From assembly GCF_014495685.1 (NCBI RefSeq), contig NZ_JACTVI010000038.1:1-64000 (forward strand): a stretch of DNA of 64,000 bases, in the 5' to 3' direction. Source of the stretch: Streptomyces sp. TRM68367 (lineage in GTDB: Bacteria; Actinomycetota; Actinomycetes; Streptomycetales; Streptomycetaceae). Positions 33,513 to 42,673 of this stretch are shown here, piece after piece. The position numbers and the translations under genes were made by a program. Each line of letters begins with the position of its first letter. Positions within the stretch are counted from its first letter, which is position 1. The notes below the pieces were generated by a model, which saw only the letters and a list, made by a program, of their open reading frames with translations, made no database searches and was not told the DNA's origin.

Positions 33513-34940
33513 TCAGGCCCAGGTGATCAGCCGCTTCGGCTGCTCCAGGATCGCCGCCACGTCCGCCAGGACCTTGGAGCCCAGTTCGCCGTCGACCAGG
33601 CGGTGGTCGAAGCTCAGGGACAGGGTCGTGACCTGACGCGGCTTCACCTTGCCCTTGTGGACCCACGGCTGGAGCTTGATCGCGCCGACGGCGAGGATCG
33701 CGGACTCGCCGGTGTTCAGCAGAGGCGTGCCGGTGTCGACGCCGAAGACGCCGACGTTGGTGATGGTGATCGTGCCGCCCTGCATCGCGGCCGGGGAGGT
33801 CTTGCCCTCCCGCGCCGTCGCGACCAGCTCGCCCAGGGACTCGGCCAGCTGCGGCAGGGTCCTGGTGTGGGCGTCCTTGATGTTCGGGACGATCAGGCCG
33901 CGAGGGGTGGCCGTCGCGATGCCCAGGTTGACGTAGTGCTTCCGGACGATCTCCTGCGCGGCCTCGTCCCACGTCGCGTTGATGTCCGGGTTGCGTTTGA
34001 CGGCGACCAGGAGGGCCTTGGCGATGAGCAGCAGGGGGTTCACGCGCAGGCCCGTGAACTCCTTGTCCTGCTTCAGCTCCTCGACCAGCTTCATCGTGCG
34101 GGTCACGTCGACCGTGACGAACTCCGTGACGTGCGGGGCGGTGAAGGCGGAGTTCACCATCGCCGCCGCCGTCGCCTTGCGGACGCCCCGGACCGGGATG
34201 CGGGTCTCGCGCGCCGCGTCGTACGACACCGTCGCCGCAGGAGCGGGAGCCGGCGCCGCGGCCGGGGTCTCCTGCACGGGCTCGGGGGGCTTCGGCGGGG
34301 CCGCCGCCGCGTGGACGTCCTCGCGCGTGATGATGCCGTCCGGGCCGGTCGGCGTGACCGTCTCCAGGTCGACGCCGAGGTCCTTGGCGAGCTTGCGGAC
34401 GGGCGGCTTGGCCAGCGGGCGGGGCCTGGCGGCGGCGGCCGGCGTGCCGTGGCCGTTGAGCTCGGTCTGAAGCGCGGCCTCGGCCTGCTGCGCCGGGCCC
34501 GCGAGGCTATCGGGGCCCTTGCGGGGGCGGCGGCGCGTCGAGGACGTGGCCACCCCGTAGCCCACCAGGACCGGCTGGCGGCCCGAGCCCTCCGGCTTCG
34601 GCTCCTGCACCTCGGCCGACTCGGGCTTCTCCGGCTTCGCGGCGGGCTTCGCCGGCGGAGCCGCGGAGGGCGCGGCTCCGCCCGACACGTCCACCGCGAT
34701 GATGGACGTGCCCACATCGACCGTGGTGCCCTCGGGGAAGTGCAGCTCGCGCACCACTCCGTCGTACGGGATGGGGAGTTCGACGGCCGCCTTGGCCGTC
34801 TCGACCTCGCACACCACCTGGCCGTCGGTGACCGTGTCGCCGGGCTGGACGTACCACTTGAGGATCTCGGCCTCGGTGAGTCCCTCGCCCACGTCGGGCA
34901 TCTTGAACTCGCGTACGGACCCTTCAGTCATCGTCGTCAC
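33513..34940 (-). CDS. bkdC: Branched-chain 2-oxo acid dehydrogenase E2 (first copy)
   Basis: 475 aa from a GTG at 34940; the in-frame ATG at 34931 is possible. One lipoyl domain (about 10-85) carries the modified Lys in VETAKAAVELP. An E1/E3-binding domain (about 185-225, PLAKPPVRKLAKDLGVDL) and a Pro/Ala linker follow. The acyltransferase domain ends with the catalytic HRLVDG (LSLSFDHRLVDGELGS). It transfers acyl groups from lipoamide to CoA. The substrates are the branched 2-oxo acids from Val, Leu and Ile, inferred from E1. It is the third gene of the operon E1 alpha-E1 beta-E2; E3 is not here. Confidence 0.92.
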   Translation of the reverse strand: MTTMTEGSVREFKMPDVGEGLTEAEILKWYVQPGDTVTDGQVVCEVETAKAAVELPIPYDGVVRELHFPEGTTVDVGTSIIAVDVSGGAAPSAAPPAKPAAKPEKPESAEVQEPKPEGSGRQPVLVGYGVATSSTRRRPRKGPDSLAGPAQQAEAALQTELNGHGTPAAAARPRPLAKPPVRKLAKDLGVDLETVTPTGPDGIITREDVHAAAAPPKPPEPVQETPAAAPAPAPAATVSYDAARETRIPVRGVRKATAAAMVNSAFTAPHVTEFVTVDVTRTMKLVEELKQDKEFTGLRVNPLLLIAKALLVAVKRNPDINATWDEAAQEIVRKHYVNLGIATATPRGLIVPNIKDAHTRTLPQLAESLGELVATAREGKTSPAAMQGGTITITNVGVFGVDTGTPLLNTGESAILAVGAIKLQPWVHKGKVKPRQVTTLSLSFDHRLVDGELGSKVLADVAAILEQPKRLITWA

Positions 34941-34949
34941 GCCCTCTCC

Positions 34950-35960
34950 TCAGTACGCCAGCGAGCGGTCGACGGCATCCAGCACCCGGTCCAGGTCGGG
35001 CAGGTAGGTCTCCTCCAGACGGGCCGGCGGATACGGCGCGTGGTAGCCGCCCACGCGCAGCACCGGGGCCTCCAGGTGGTAGAAGCAGCGCTCGGTGATC
35101 CGCGCGGCGATCTCCGCGCCCGAGCCGAAGAACACCGGCGCCTCGTGCACCACGACCAGACGGCCGGTCTTCTCCACCGACCCCTGGATCGTGTCGAAGT
35201 CCAGCGGCGAGACCGAGCGCAGGTCCACCACCTCCAGCGACCGGCCCTCCTCGGCGGCCGCGTCCGCCACCTCCTGGCACAGCCGCACCATCGGCCCGTA
35301 CGCGGCCAGCGTCAGGTCCGCGCCCTCGCGCACCACGCGCGCCTTGTGCAGCGGGCCGGGGATGGCCTCGGTGTTGATCTCGCTCTTCTCCCAGTAGCGC
35401 CGCTTGGGCTCGAAGAAGATCACCGGGTCGTCGCTCTGGATGGCCTGCTGCATCATCCAGTAAGCGTCGCCCGCGTTGGACGGGCTGACGATCTTCAGGC
35501 CGGCCACGTGCGCGAACAGGGCCTCGGGCGATTCGGAGTGGTGCTCTACCGCCCCGATGCCGCCGCCGTAGGGGATCCGGACGACGACCGGGAGCTTGAC
35601 CTTGCCCAGGGAGCGGGCGTGCATCTTGGCCAGCTGGGTGACGATCTGGTCGTAGGCGGGGAACACGAACCCGTCGAACTGGATCTCCACCACCGGGCGG
35701 TAGCCGCGCAGCGCCAGGCCGATCGCCGTGCCGACGATGCCGGACTCGGCCAGCGGGGTGTCGATGACGCGGCTCTCGCCGAAGTCCTTCTGCAGGCCGT
35801 CGGTGACGCGGAAGACGCCGCCGAGCTTGCCGACGTCCTCGCCCATGATGACGACCTTCGGGTCGGCCTCCAGGGCGCGGCGCAGCGACTCGTTGATCGC
35901 CTTGGCCAGAGCCATGCTCTTGGATGTCACAGCCTTGGATGTCACAGTCTCCGCTGCCAT
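34950..35960 (-). CDS. bkdB: Branched-chain 2-oxo acid dehydrogenase E1 beta (first copy)
   Basis: 336 aa from an ATG at 35960. Typical E1 beta sequence: VVIMGEDVGKLGGVFRVTDG, VIDTPLAESGIVGTAIGLAL, PVVVRIPYGGGIGAVEHHSE and LEAPVLRVGGYHAPYPPARL. It pairs with E1 alpha to make the thiamine-diphosphate enzyme that decarboxylates branched 2-oxo acids. The gap to the E1 alpha stop is one base and the gap to E2 is 9 bp, so one transcript serves all three. A short repeated SKAVTSKS at the N-terminus is unusual but harmless. Confidence 0.92.
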   Translation of the reverse strand: MAAETVTSKAVTSKSMALAKAINESLRRALEADPKVVIMGEDVGKLGGVFRVTDGLQKDFGESRVIDTPLAESGIVGTAIGLALRGYRPVVEIQFDGFVFPAYDQIVTQLAKMHARSLGKVKLPVVVRIPYGGGIGAVEHHSESPEALFAHVAGLKIVSPSNAGDAYWMMQQAIQSDDPVIFFEPKRRYWEKSEINTEAIPGPLHKARVVREGADLTLAAYGPMVRLCQEVADAAAEEGRSLEVVDLRSVSPLDFDTIQGSVEKTGRLVVVHEAPVFFGSGAEIAARITERCFYHLEAPVLRVGGYHAPYPPARLEETYLPDLDRVLDAVDRSLAY

Positions 35961-35961
35961 G

Positions 35962-37191
35962 TCAGACCCCCGAAACCGCGGCGGAGCCGCTGTCAGACTC
36001 AGTGGCGAACGACGCCTCGTAGGCAGCGAACTGCGCCCGCTCCTCGTCGACGAGAGCGTGTCCGTCCGCGTACGCGTTCTCGAAGATGGCGAAGCGGTCC
36101 GGGTCCGGCATGGCACGCACCGCCTCGCGCACTCGTTTGCCCAACGCCTCACTCTCCGAGTCAAGTTCCGCGAAGAATCCCTCGTCCGCGTGGTTCGATG
36201 CCTCCAGATAGCGGCGAAGGCGCTGGATCGGGTCCTTCGCCTCCCAGGCCAGCCGCTCCTCGTCGCCCCGGTACCGGGTGGGGTCGTCGGAGGTGGTGTG
36301 CGCGCCCATGCGGTACGTGAACGCCTCGACCAGCGTCGGGCCCTCACCGCCACGCGCCCGCTCCAGCGCCCACCTGGTGACCGCCAGGGACGCCAGCACG
36401 TCGTTGCCGTCCACCCGGACGCCGGGGAAGCCGAAGCCCTGCGCGCGCTGGTAGATCGGCACGCGGGACTGCTTCTCGGTCGGCTCGGAGATGGCCCACT
36501 GGTTGTTCTGGCAGAAGAACACCACCGGGGCGTTGTAGACCGCGGAGAAGGTGAAGGCCTCGGCCACGTCGCCCTGGCTGGAGGCGCCGTCGCCGAAGTA
36601 GGCGATGACCGCGGAGTCCGCGCCGTCCTTGGCCACGCCCATCGCGTAGCCCGTGGCGTGCAGGGTCTGGGAGCCGATGACGATCGTGTAGAGGTGGAAG
36701 TTGTTGCCGTTCGGGTCCCAGCCGCCATTGTTCACGCCGCGGAACATGCCGAGCAGGTTGGCCGGGTCCACACCGCGGCACCAGGCGACGCCGTGCTCGC
36801 GGTAGGTCGGGAAGACGTAGTCGTCGTCGTGCAGGGCCCGTCCGGAGCCGATCTGGGCGGCCTCCTGGCCCAGCAGCGAGGCCCACAGGCCCAGCTCGCC
36901 CTGGCGCTGCAGGGCGGTGGCCTCGGCGTCGAAGCGACGGGTGAGGACCATGTCGCGGTACAGGCCGCGGAGCTCCTCGGGGGTGACGCCGGCGACGTAC
37001 TTGTCGTACTCGGCGTTCTTGACGCGTTTGCCCTCGGGCGTCAGCAGCTGCACGAGCTGCGGCTCGGCGTCCTTCTTCGTGCCGGCGTTCTTCTTGGCTG
37101 TCGTGCTGGTGGTGCGCTTGGTGCCGGTGGTGCCGGCCTTGCTCCCGGCGCTGCGTCGCGGCTTCTGCGCGGCAGTGCTCTCCACGGTCAC
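35962..37191 (-). CDS. bkdA: Branched-chain 2-oxo acid dehydrogenase E1 alpha (first copy)
   Basis: 409 aa from a GTG (37191) after GGAGGA. The N-terminus carries a Lys/Thr/Ala-rich tail of about 40 residues (KAGTTGTKRTTSTTAKKNAG) not needed for the fold. The thiamine-diphosphate motif is present: YFGDGASSQGDVAEAFTFSA through NNQWAISEP. The phosphorylation-loop region is TYRMGAHTTSDDPTRYR. As first gene of the operon it sets transcription; a 20-bp palindrome upstream (37382-37401) is a likely control site. The products feed iso- and anteiso-fatty-acid and polyketide primers. Confidence 0.92.
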   Translation of the reverse strand: MTVESTAAQKPRRSAGSKAGTTGTKRTTSTTAKKNAGTKKDAEPQLVQLLTPEGKRVKNAEYDKYVAGVTPEELRGLYRDMVLTRRFDAEATALQRQGELGLWASLLGQEAAQIGSGRALHDDDYVFPTYREHGVAWCRGVDPANLLGMFRGVNNGGWDPNGNNFHLYTIVIGSQTLHATGYAMGVAKDGADSAVIAYFGDGASSQGDVAEAFTFSAVYNAPVVFFCQNNQWAISEPTEKQSRVPIYQRAQGFGFPGVRVDGNDVLASLAVTRWALERARGGEGPTLVEAFTYRMGAHTTSDDPTRYRGDEERLAWEAKDPIQRLRRYLEASNHADEGFFAELDSESEALGKRVREAVRAMPDPDRFAIFENAYADGHALVDEERAQFAAYEASFATESDSGSAAVSGV

Positions 37192-37381
37192 GTGTGCTCC
37201 TCCGTCGGTCCGGCCCCCGGGATTGCCGGGATACCAGTGCGGCTCGCCTGATCCCGGTCCCGTGCACGGGGTGGGTGCCCATGGCCGGGAACAGGCTTGA
37301 CAGGTGCCCCGGCGAGCGCCCTGCAGCAGTCACGTTACCCAGTGCTCCACATTTCTGTGAAACCCCCTCTGACCTGCGATT

Positions 37382-37401
37382 TTGCTTGGATTTCCAAGTA
37401 A
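37382..37401. promoter_or_regulatory. 20-bp imperfect palindrome upstream of bkdA (first copy)
   Basis: TTGCTTGGATTTCCAAGTAA is symmetric except for two outer positions and the centre (arms CTTGGA and TCCAAG). It is AT-rich, 190 bp before the GTG of E1 alpha. This form suits an Lrp/AsnC-type dimer such as BkdR. The link is inference. Confidence 0.4.
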
Positions 37402-37584
37402 ATCGGAAAGATTCCGAAGGGTTCCAGGTCACAGCCTTGCAGGAGGCCGGAGCAACGGCACGTTATCCCGGCCACCCCGGGCACGGGAAGAGTCCGTGTA
37501 TGAGACGTACCCCGTCCGCGAAGAAGGAAAAATCGGGTTATTCCCCTCGACGGCCACGAGGTCGTCCGCCAGGGCGTCCACGAG

Positions 37585-37657
37585 CACACGCGCGTGTGTA
37601 CGTCCCCGTAAACACATCACGCGCGTGTGCCGTCCGTTTCGGGTGCACGCGCGCGTG
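37585..37657. repeat. Cluster of three CACGCGCG-type palindromes
   Basis: Three self-complementary words lie within 73 bp: CACACGCGCGTGTG (37585-37598), CACGCGCGTG (37618-37627) and CACGCGCGCGTG (37646-37657). They fill the gap between the kinase 3' end (37676) and the bkd promoter region. They may be protein sites or a termination zone; no single stem-loop explains them. The rest of 37192-37675 holds no gene that I can see. Confidence 0.45.
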
Positions 37658-37675
37658 GGGGGCCTGCCGGTCGGG

Positions 37676-39280
37676 TCAGCCGCCGCCCTCGGCCCCGCTG
37701 CTGTCGCCGCCGGTCGTCGTGCCGCCCGTGTTCGTGCCGCCCGTCGGGGCGTCGGTGGGCTCGTCCGGTGTGGTCGGCTGCGGATTCGACGGCTGGTTCG
37801 TCGGCTCCGTCGGCTGCGGATTCGTCGGCTGGTCGGTCGGCTGGTCCGTCGGCTGGAACGTGGGCTGCTCGGACGGCGTGTAGGAGGGCTGCTCCGAGGG
37901 CGTGTAGTCCGGGTTGGAACCCGTGCCGCTGCCGTTGTCCGTGGCCGTGTCGGTGGGCTGGCCGGTCGGATCGTCGGTCGCCGTCTCGCTGGGCGAGGAG
38001 TTCTCGGTGGTCTGCGAGGGGGTCGGCGGCTTCTGGTTCTGTTGCCCGCTCCCGTCCCCGCTGCCGCCCCTGAGCGCCAGTGCCACGCCCACCGCGACGG
38101 CGATCACGGCGAGCACGGCGAGGATCCACAGCTTGCCGCGGCCGCTGCCCCTGTTGCCGTGCCCCTCGAAGCCGCCGTCGTCGCCACCGCCGTAGCCGGC
38201 GGGCAGGACAGGCTGCGGGATCTGCGTGGTGCCGGAGCCCGAGCCACCGGGGTGCTGCATGACCGTCGTGCTCGCGAAGCCCGCCGCCGGGGTGTGCCGG
38301 CCGTCGTGCATGTCGACCGGGCCGGTGTTCCAGGTGCCCGTGTGGCCGCCCGCCTCGTACAGCATCTGGAGTGCGTACTGGACCAGGCCGCGCATCTCCT
38401 CGGCCGTCTGGAACCGGTCGTCGGGCTCCTTGGCGAGCGAGCGCATGACCAGGCCGTCGAGCTCCGGCGGGCAGGCGTCCGAGGCCTCCGACGGGGGCGT
38501 CGGGATGTCCTGGACGTGCTGGTAGACCACCGACAGCGGGGTCTCGCCGGTGAACGGGGGCCGCAGGGAGAGGAGTTCGTACAGCAGGCAGCCGGTCGCG
38601 TACAGGTCGGAGCGGTGGTCGACGGCCTTGCCGAGCGCCTGCTCCGGCGAGAGGTACTGCGGCGTGCCCATGACCATGCCGGTCTGCGTCATCGTCGACT
38701 GCGCCGCGTGCAGGGCGCGGGCGATGCCGAAGTCCATCACCTTCACGGCGCCGTTGTTGGTGATGATGACGTTGGCCGGCTTGATGTCCCGGTGCACGAT
38801 GCCGTGCTGGTGCGAATACGCGAGCGCCTCCAGGACGCCCGAGACGATGATCAGCGCCTGCTCGGGGCCGGGCGCCTCGGCGTTCAGCAGCAGATCGCGG
38901 ATGGTGCGGCCCTCGACCAGCTCCATCACGATGTACGGCACGGACTGGCCGCCCACCATGTCCTCGCCCGAGTCGTACACGGCGACGATCGCGTGGTGGT
39001 TCAGCCCGGCCACCGACTGCGCCTCGCGCGTGAAGCGGGCCTTGGACACCGGGTCCTCGGCGAGGTCGGAACGGAGCAGCTTGACGGCAACGGTGCGCCC
39101 GAGGCGGACGTCCTCGGCGGCGAACACCTCGGCCATTCCGCCCCGGCCGAGTCTGCGGGTCAGCCGGTACCGGCCATCCCCAACCAACCCGCCGTTCCCC
39201 CACAGCTCCGGCGCGTCTGACATACCGCCGCCAGTCGCCTCGGGGTCGGACGGGCCCTGGGCGCGCTGCTGCTGTGCCAT
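37676..39280 (-). CDS. Membrane Ser/Thr protein kinase with repeat-rich outer tail
   Basis: 534 aa from an ATG (39280) after GGCGAGGAC. Kinase domain about 35-300: GRGGMAEVFAAEDVRLGRTV with Lys in VAVKLL, catalytic HRDIKPANV, DFG in VMDFGIARAL, and the P+1 loop GTPQYLSPEQAL. One membrane helix follows (LWILAVLAVIAVAVGVALAL, about 390-410). The outer part is a Ser/Thr/Pro/Gln-rich repeat (YTPSEQPS, PTDQPTDQPT) with no PASTA domain. Such Hanks-type kinases phosphorylate cytosolic targets on Ser/Thr; the signal is unknown. It is divergent from a broken kinase gene, probably a duplicate. Confidence 0.93.
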   Translation of the reverse strand: MAQQQRAQGPSDPEATGGGMSDAPELWGNGGLVGDGRYRLTRRLGRGGMAEVFAAEDVRLGRTVAVKLLRSDLAEDPVSKARFTREAQSVAGLNHHAIVAVYDSGEDMVGGQSVPYIVMELVEGRTIRDLLLNAEAPGPEQALIIVSGVLEALAYSHQHGIVHRDIKPANVIITNNGAVKVMDFGIARALHAAQSTMTQTGMVMGTPQYLSPEQALGKAVDHRSDLYATGCLLYELLSLRPPFTGETPLSVVYQHVQDIPTPPSEASDACPPELDGLVMRSLAKEPDDRFQTAEEMRGLVQYALQMLYEAGGHTGTWNTGPVDMHDGRHTPAAGFASTTVMQHPGGSGSGTTQIPQPVLPAGYGGGDDGGFEGHGNRGSGRGKLWILAVLAVIAVAVGVALALRGGSGDGSGQQNQKPPTPSQTTENSSPSETATDDPTGQPTDTATDNGSGTGSNPDYTPSEQPSYTPSEQPTFQPTDQPTDQPTNPQPTEPTNQPSNPQPTTPDEPTDAPTGGTNTGGTTTGGDSSGAEGGG

Positions 39281-39589
39281 CAGTCCTCGCCGTCGTTTCT
39301 GCCCGCGGTGCGCGCGGTGTTGTTACGGTCTCCGTCGGCCACGCTACAGCCTCCGCGCAAGCCTCCGGTCCCGGATCCGGCCCGATACGGGCGTCGGGAC
39401 CGGTGTGAGACAGGGCGTTGCAAGGGCACAGGACGGACCGGCCATGAAACCGTCAACTCGTTCTGCGTGCAAATTCTGTGTACCGGCCGCACACCCCTCG
39501 TAACACTTCCGCGACGCTTCTTTCGCGTACGGTCACGGAACGGGCACCGAGCTTGACGTGTCAGTGCCCTCCGGCAGACTTGGCCGGGA
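39281..39589. other. Divergent intergenic region between two kinase genes
   Basis: About 310 bp that must contain the promoter of the leftward kinase and the former promoter of the broken one. I see no clear -35/-10 pair, hairpin or repeat, and no believable ORF. Confidence 0.3.
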
Positions 39590-40943
39590 ATAGCACATCG
39601 CCAGGACGGCGCGCAGGGCCAGTACGCGGGGCGGGCGCTGGCCGGGGGCCGCTATCAGCTGCGTGACCTGCTTGGACAGGGCGGCATGGCCTCGGTGCAC
39701 CTCGCGTACGACTCGGTGCTCGACCGCCAGGTCGCGATCAAGACGCTGCACACCGAGCTGGGCCGGGAGCAGGCCTTCCGCGAGCGGTTCCGCCGCGAGG
39801 CCCAGGCCGTGGCCAAGCTCACGCACACCAACATCGTCTCGGTGTTCGACACCGGCGAGGACACTGCATTCGACAGCGGCTCCGCCGCGGGCGACGACAC
39901 GCCGGTGCCGTACATCGTCATGGAGTACGTCGAGGGCCGCCCGCTCGGCTCGGTGCTCGACGAGGACGTACGGCAGTACGGCGCGATGCCCGCGAAAGGG
40001 CGCTGAAGGTCACCGCGGACGTGCTCGCGGCCCTGGAGATCAGCCATGAGATGGGGCTGGTCCACCGGGACATCACGCGCTGAAGAAGAACCCGAACGAG
40101 CGCTTCCCGAGCGCCGAGGCCATGCGCGGCGAGTGCCTGCGCGTGGCGGGGTCCTTCCACGCGGCGCCGCCCAGCATCGTGCCGGGCGCGCAGACGCCGA
40201 GCGGCGCGGGCGTGGGCTCGGCGGTGTTCCCGCCGGTCGACCAGGCAGCTCCGGCGTCCTCGGGCAGCGTCCAGACGCCGTACCATCCGGCGCCCACGCC
40301 GAATCCGTACGGGATGCCGACGCCGTCGGGGCCGGGGGTGCAGGGAGTGCCGGGTGCGCCTTCTCCGGCGTACGGCTATCCGCAGCAGGGCGGCTACCAG
40401 ACGCCGCACCCGTCGGGGTACGCGCCGCAGCCCGGGGCGCCGACGCCGCCGCCGTACAACATCACGCCCCAGCCCGCCGGTTCGGGCGGGCGGGGGAACA
40501 ACAGGCCGGTGATCATCGGCTCGGTCGTGGTGTCCCTGCTGGCGGTCGGCGGGCTGGTCACGGCGCTGCTGCTGAGCAACGGGGACAACGGCCAGGAAGC
40601 GGGCGGCGGGGGCAGCAGGGCCAGCGCGTCGGCGACGAAGGCGGCGGGGTACCGCGGGCCGGATCCGTCGAAGACGATCGAGTCCGACGAGTGCACGGAG
40701 CCTCGGGAGTCGTACAACGACCCCGAGAAGATCCGGGTTCCGAAGTTCAAGTACAAGAACATCAAGTCCGTCAAGGCGTGCTTCCAGGCCGCGGGCTGGA
40801 CGATGAAGGTCACGAACGTCGACGAGAACACGTTCGGCGACGGCACGGTCATGGACCAGTTCCCGTCGGCGGACACAGGCATGGACCCCGATGACATGCC
40901 GGAGATCGAGCTGAAGGTTTCGACGGGCAACCCGGCGTCCTGA
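39590..40943 (+). pseudogene. Ser/Thr protein kinase gene inactivated by start loss, indel and deletion
   Basis: The frame starts with ATA at 39590 where an ATG is expected, just after GGCCGGGA (ATA GCA CAT CGC CAG). It encodes an N-lobe: GRYQLRDLLGQGGMASVHLA, VAIKTLHTELG and VPYIVMEYVEGRPLGSVL. A one-base shift near 39995 restores ALKVTADVLAALEISHEMGL and VHRDI. Then about 100 codons, from the KPAN loop through the activation segment, are missing and another frame picks up ALKKNPNERFPSAEAMRGEC. Next come a Pro/Gly-rich linker, a membrane helix (VIIGSVVVSLLAVGGLVTAL) and a PASTA-like end (FKYKNIKSVKACFQAAGWTM). The catalytic core is lost. Confidence 0.8.
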
Positions 40944-40958
40944 CCCGGTCACATGAGT

Positions 40959-40990
40959 GGGCCCGGCAGCCTGTGCTGCCGGGCCCTTTG
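40959..40990 (+). terminator. Terminator between the broken kinase and bpa
   Basis: Perfect 12-bp arms GGGCCCGGCAGC and GCTGCCGGGCCC with loop CTGT are followed by TTTG on the plus strand. They lie between convergent gene ends at 40943 and 41001. Confidence 0.8.
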
Positions 40991-41000
40991 CTGAGGGGGC

Positions 41001-41543
41001 TTACAGGTACGGTCCGCCGGAGCGGGGGCCGGGGTGCTCGTCGTCGTGGCCCTCGTGGGCGACGCCCGGGGGCAGCGCGCGGCGCATCTGCTCCAGTTGG
41101 GCGCGCGCGGCCATCTGCTGGGCGAACAGGGTGGTCTGGATCCCGTGGAAGAGGCCCTCGAGCCAGCCGACCAACTGTGCTTGCGCGATGCGCAGTTCGG
41201 CGTCTGACGGGGTCGCCTCGTCCGTGAAGGGCAGGGAGAGCCGCTCCAGCTCCTCGACGAGCTCCGGCGCCAGGCCGTCCTCCAGCTCCTTCACCGAGCC
41301 GGCATGGATCTCCTTGAGCCGGACCCGGCTCGCCTCATCCAGGGGAGCGGCACGCACCTCCTCCAGCAGCTGCTTGATCATGCTGCCGATCCGCATGACC
41401 TTGGCGGGCTGCTCCACCTGATCCGTCACCGGGGTCTCGCGGGAGTCCTCGTCTCCGTTGCCGCCGCTGAGCGCCATGCCGTCCTGACCGACGACCAGGA
41501 TCTGCGGGTTCTCCGGCGACCTTTCGTTCCTCGGCATCTCCAT
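41001..41543 (-). CDS. bpa: Bacterial proteasome activator Bpa/PafE (DUF2587)
   Basis: 180 aa from an ATG at 41543 (a second at 41537). The helical core is clear: RIGSMIKQLLEEVRAAPLDE, RLKEIHAGSVKELEDGLAPE and AQLVGWLEGLFHGIQTTLFA. The C-terminus ends GPYL, the conserved proteasome-docking tail (GQYL in mycobacteria). Bpa rings open the 20S proteasome without ATP to degrade unfolded proteins. The proteasome genes are not in the window. The gene is transcribed alone, convergent with the dead kinase gene. Confidence 0.88.
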   Translation of the reverse strand: MEMPRNERSPENPQILVVGQDGMALSGGNGDEDSRETPVTDQVEQPAKVMRIGSMIKQLLEEVRAAPLDEASRVRLKEIHAGSVKELEDGLAPELVEELERLSLPFTDEATPSDAELRIAQAQLVGWLEGLFHGIQTTLFAQQMAARAQLEQMRRALPPGVAHEGHDDEHPGPRSGGPYL

Positions 41544-41718
41544 GCCGCCATTGTCTCGCACCCGTCCACCTCACCCGCCAGCAGCCCGTGACGTGGCGGC
41601 ATACCCGGATTGTGCGGCCCCCTCAACCCTCCCGGACGAACCCGGAATGCCGGAAGAAACAGGAAATGTGAGGCTGGTCCCGTCGGTCTTCGGGCGATAC
41701 CGGGAGGGGGTCACGAGC

Positions 41719-42633
41719 GTGACTCCATGGCAGCGGGTACGGAAGGGGGGTTGGGCTGCGGGGGTGCTGGTTGTGGGTGCTGTGGTGTGGGGGGCGGGGA
41801 TGACTTACGGGGTGCAGGGGTACGGGGGGGCCGTTACGTACCAGGCGCCGGGCAGCGGGCCCGTGACGGACGAGGCGCAGGGCGGCGGCCGGCCGGGGGC
41901 GTACGGCGGGGTGGGCGGGGCGGTGTACGGCGAAGGGCCGCCGCCGGGTGCCGAGGGTGCGTCGGTGTCGGTGTCCGCGTCCGTCCCCGCGTCCCTCTCC
42001 GCCTCCGTGGCTGACGCCGTGACTGCCTCTGTGGCCGCCTCTCCGTCTGATTCTCTGGCTGACTCCGTGCCGGGGTCGGTGTCCGGCTCGGAGTCGGGTT
42101 CCCGCCCTCCCGAGGTTCCTCCGGGTGCTTCCGGGGACCAGTCCGGCTCCGAGGGCGATTCCCGGGCCGAGCACCGGCTTCCTAACTCTCGGCCAGGCCA
42201 CGGGCCCGGTTCCGGCTCGGTCGGCGGTTCGGGGCGGGACTCCGCCGTCGCTTCTCCGCCCGGCCTGGCCCCCGCGCCGGAGCCCTCCCGTGCCGGGAGC
42301 CGGGCGGGTGAGGGGCGGGAGCGGCCGGGGCGGCGGGAGACAGCCGAACCGGAGGAGCCGGGGAAAGAGCCGGAGCGAGAGGGCGCCGGTGAGGGCGGTG
42401 ACGGCGGCGACTCCAGCGCCGTGGCGCCGCCCGCCGTACCCGCCGTACCCGAGGCGCCGCCGGACGGCGCGGCCGTACCGTCCGGGTCGGCGCAGCCGAC
42501 GCGGACGGCCGTCGGACACGCGGAGCGGCCCACCGAGCCCGTGCTGCGGATCGTGCCGCTCGGCAGCGGGCTGCTCCTCATCGGGCTCGGCCTGGGCCTG
42601 GCCTTCGTCGGCCTCCGGTTGCGCAGGACCTAG
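41719..42633 (+). CDS. Low-complexity membrane protein of unknown function
   Basis: 304 aa from a GTG (41719) after GGGAGGGGG; an upstream ATG at 41647 would add 24 residues. A membrane helix at the N-terminus (GGWAAGVLVVGAVVWGAG) and another at the very end (GSGLLLIGLGLGLAFVGLRL, then RRT) bracket about 230 residues of Ser/Ala/Glu/Pro repeats (SVSVSASVPASLSASVADAV). The middle is probably extracellular and disordered. No domain is recognised. It could span or fill the cell wall. The ending resembles a sorting-signal-like helix but lacks an LPxTG motif. Confidence 0.6.
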   Translation: MTPWQRVRKGGWAAGVLVVGAVVWGAGMTYGVQGYGGAVTYQAPGSGPVTDEAQGGGRPGAYGGVGGAVYGEGPPPGAEGASVSVSASVPASLSASVADAVTASVAASPSDSLADSVPGSVSGSESGSRPPEVPPGASGDQSGSEGDSRAEHRLPNSRPGHGPGSGSVGGSGRDSAVASPPGLAPAPEPSRAGSRAGEGRERPGRRETAEPEEPGKEPEREGAGEGGDGGDSSAVAPPAVPAVPEAPPDGAAVPSGSAQPTRTAVGHAERPTEPVLRIVPLGSGLLLIGLGLGLAFVGLRLRRT

Positions 42634-42673
42634 CGTCGCGACGGGGCGAACGTTGCCTGCCGGGGCACTACAA

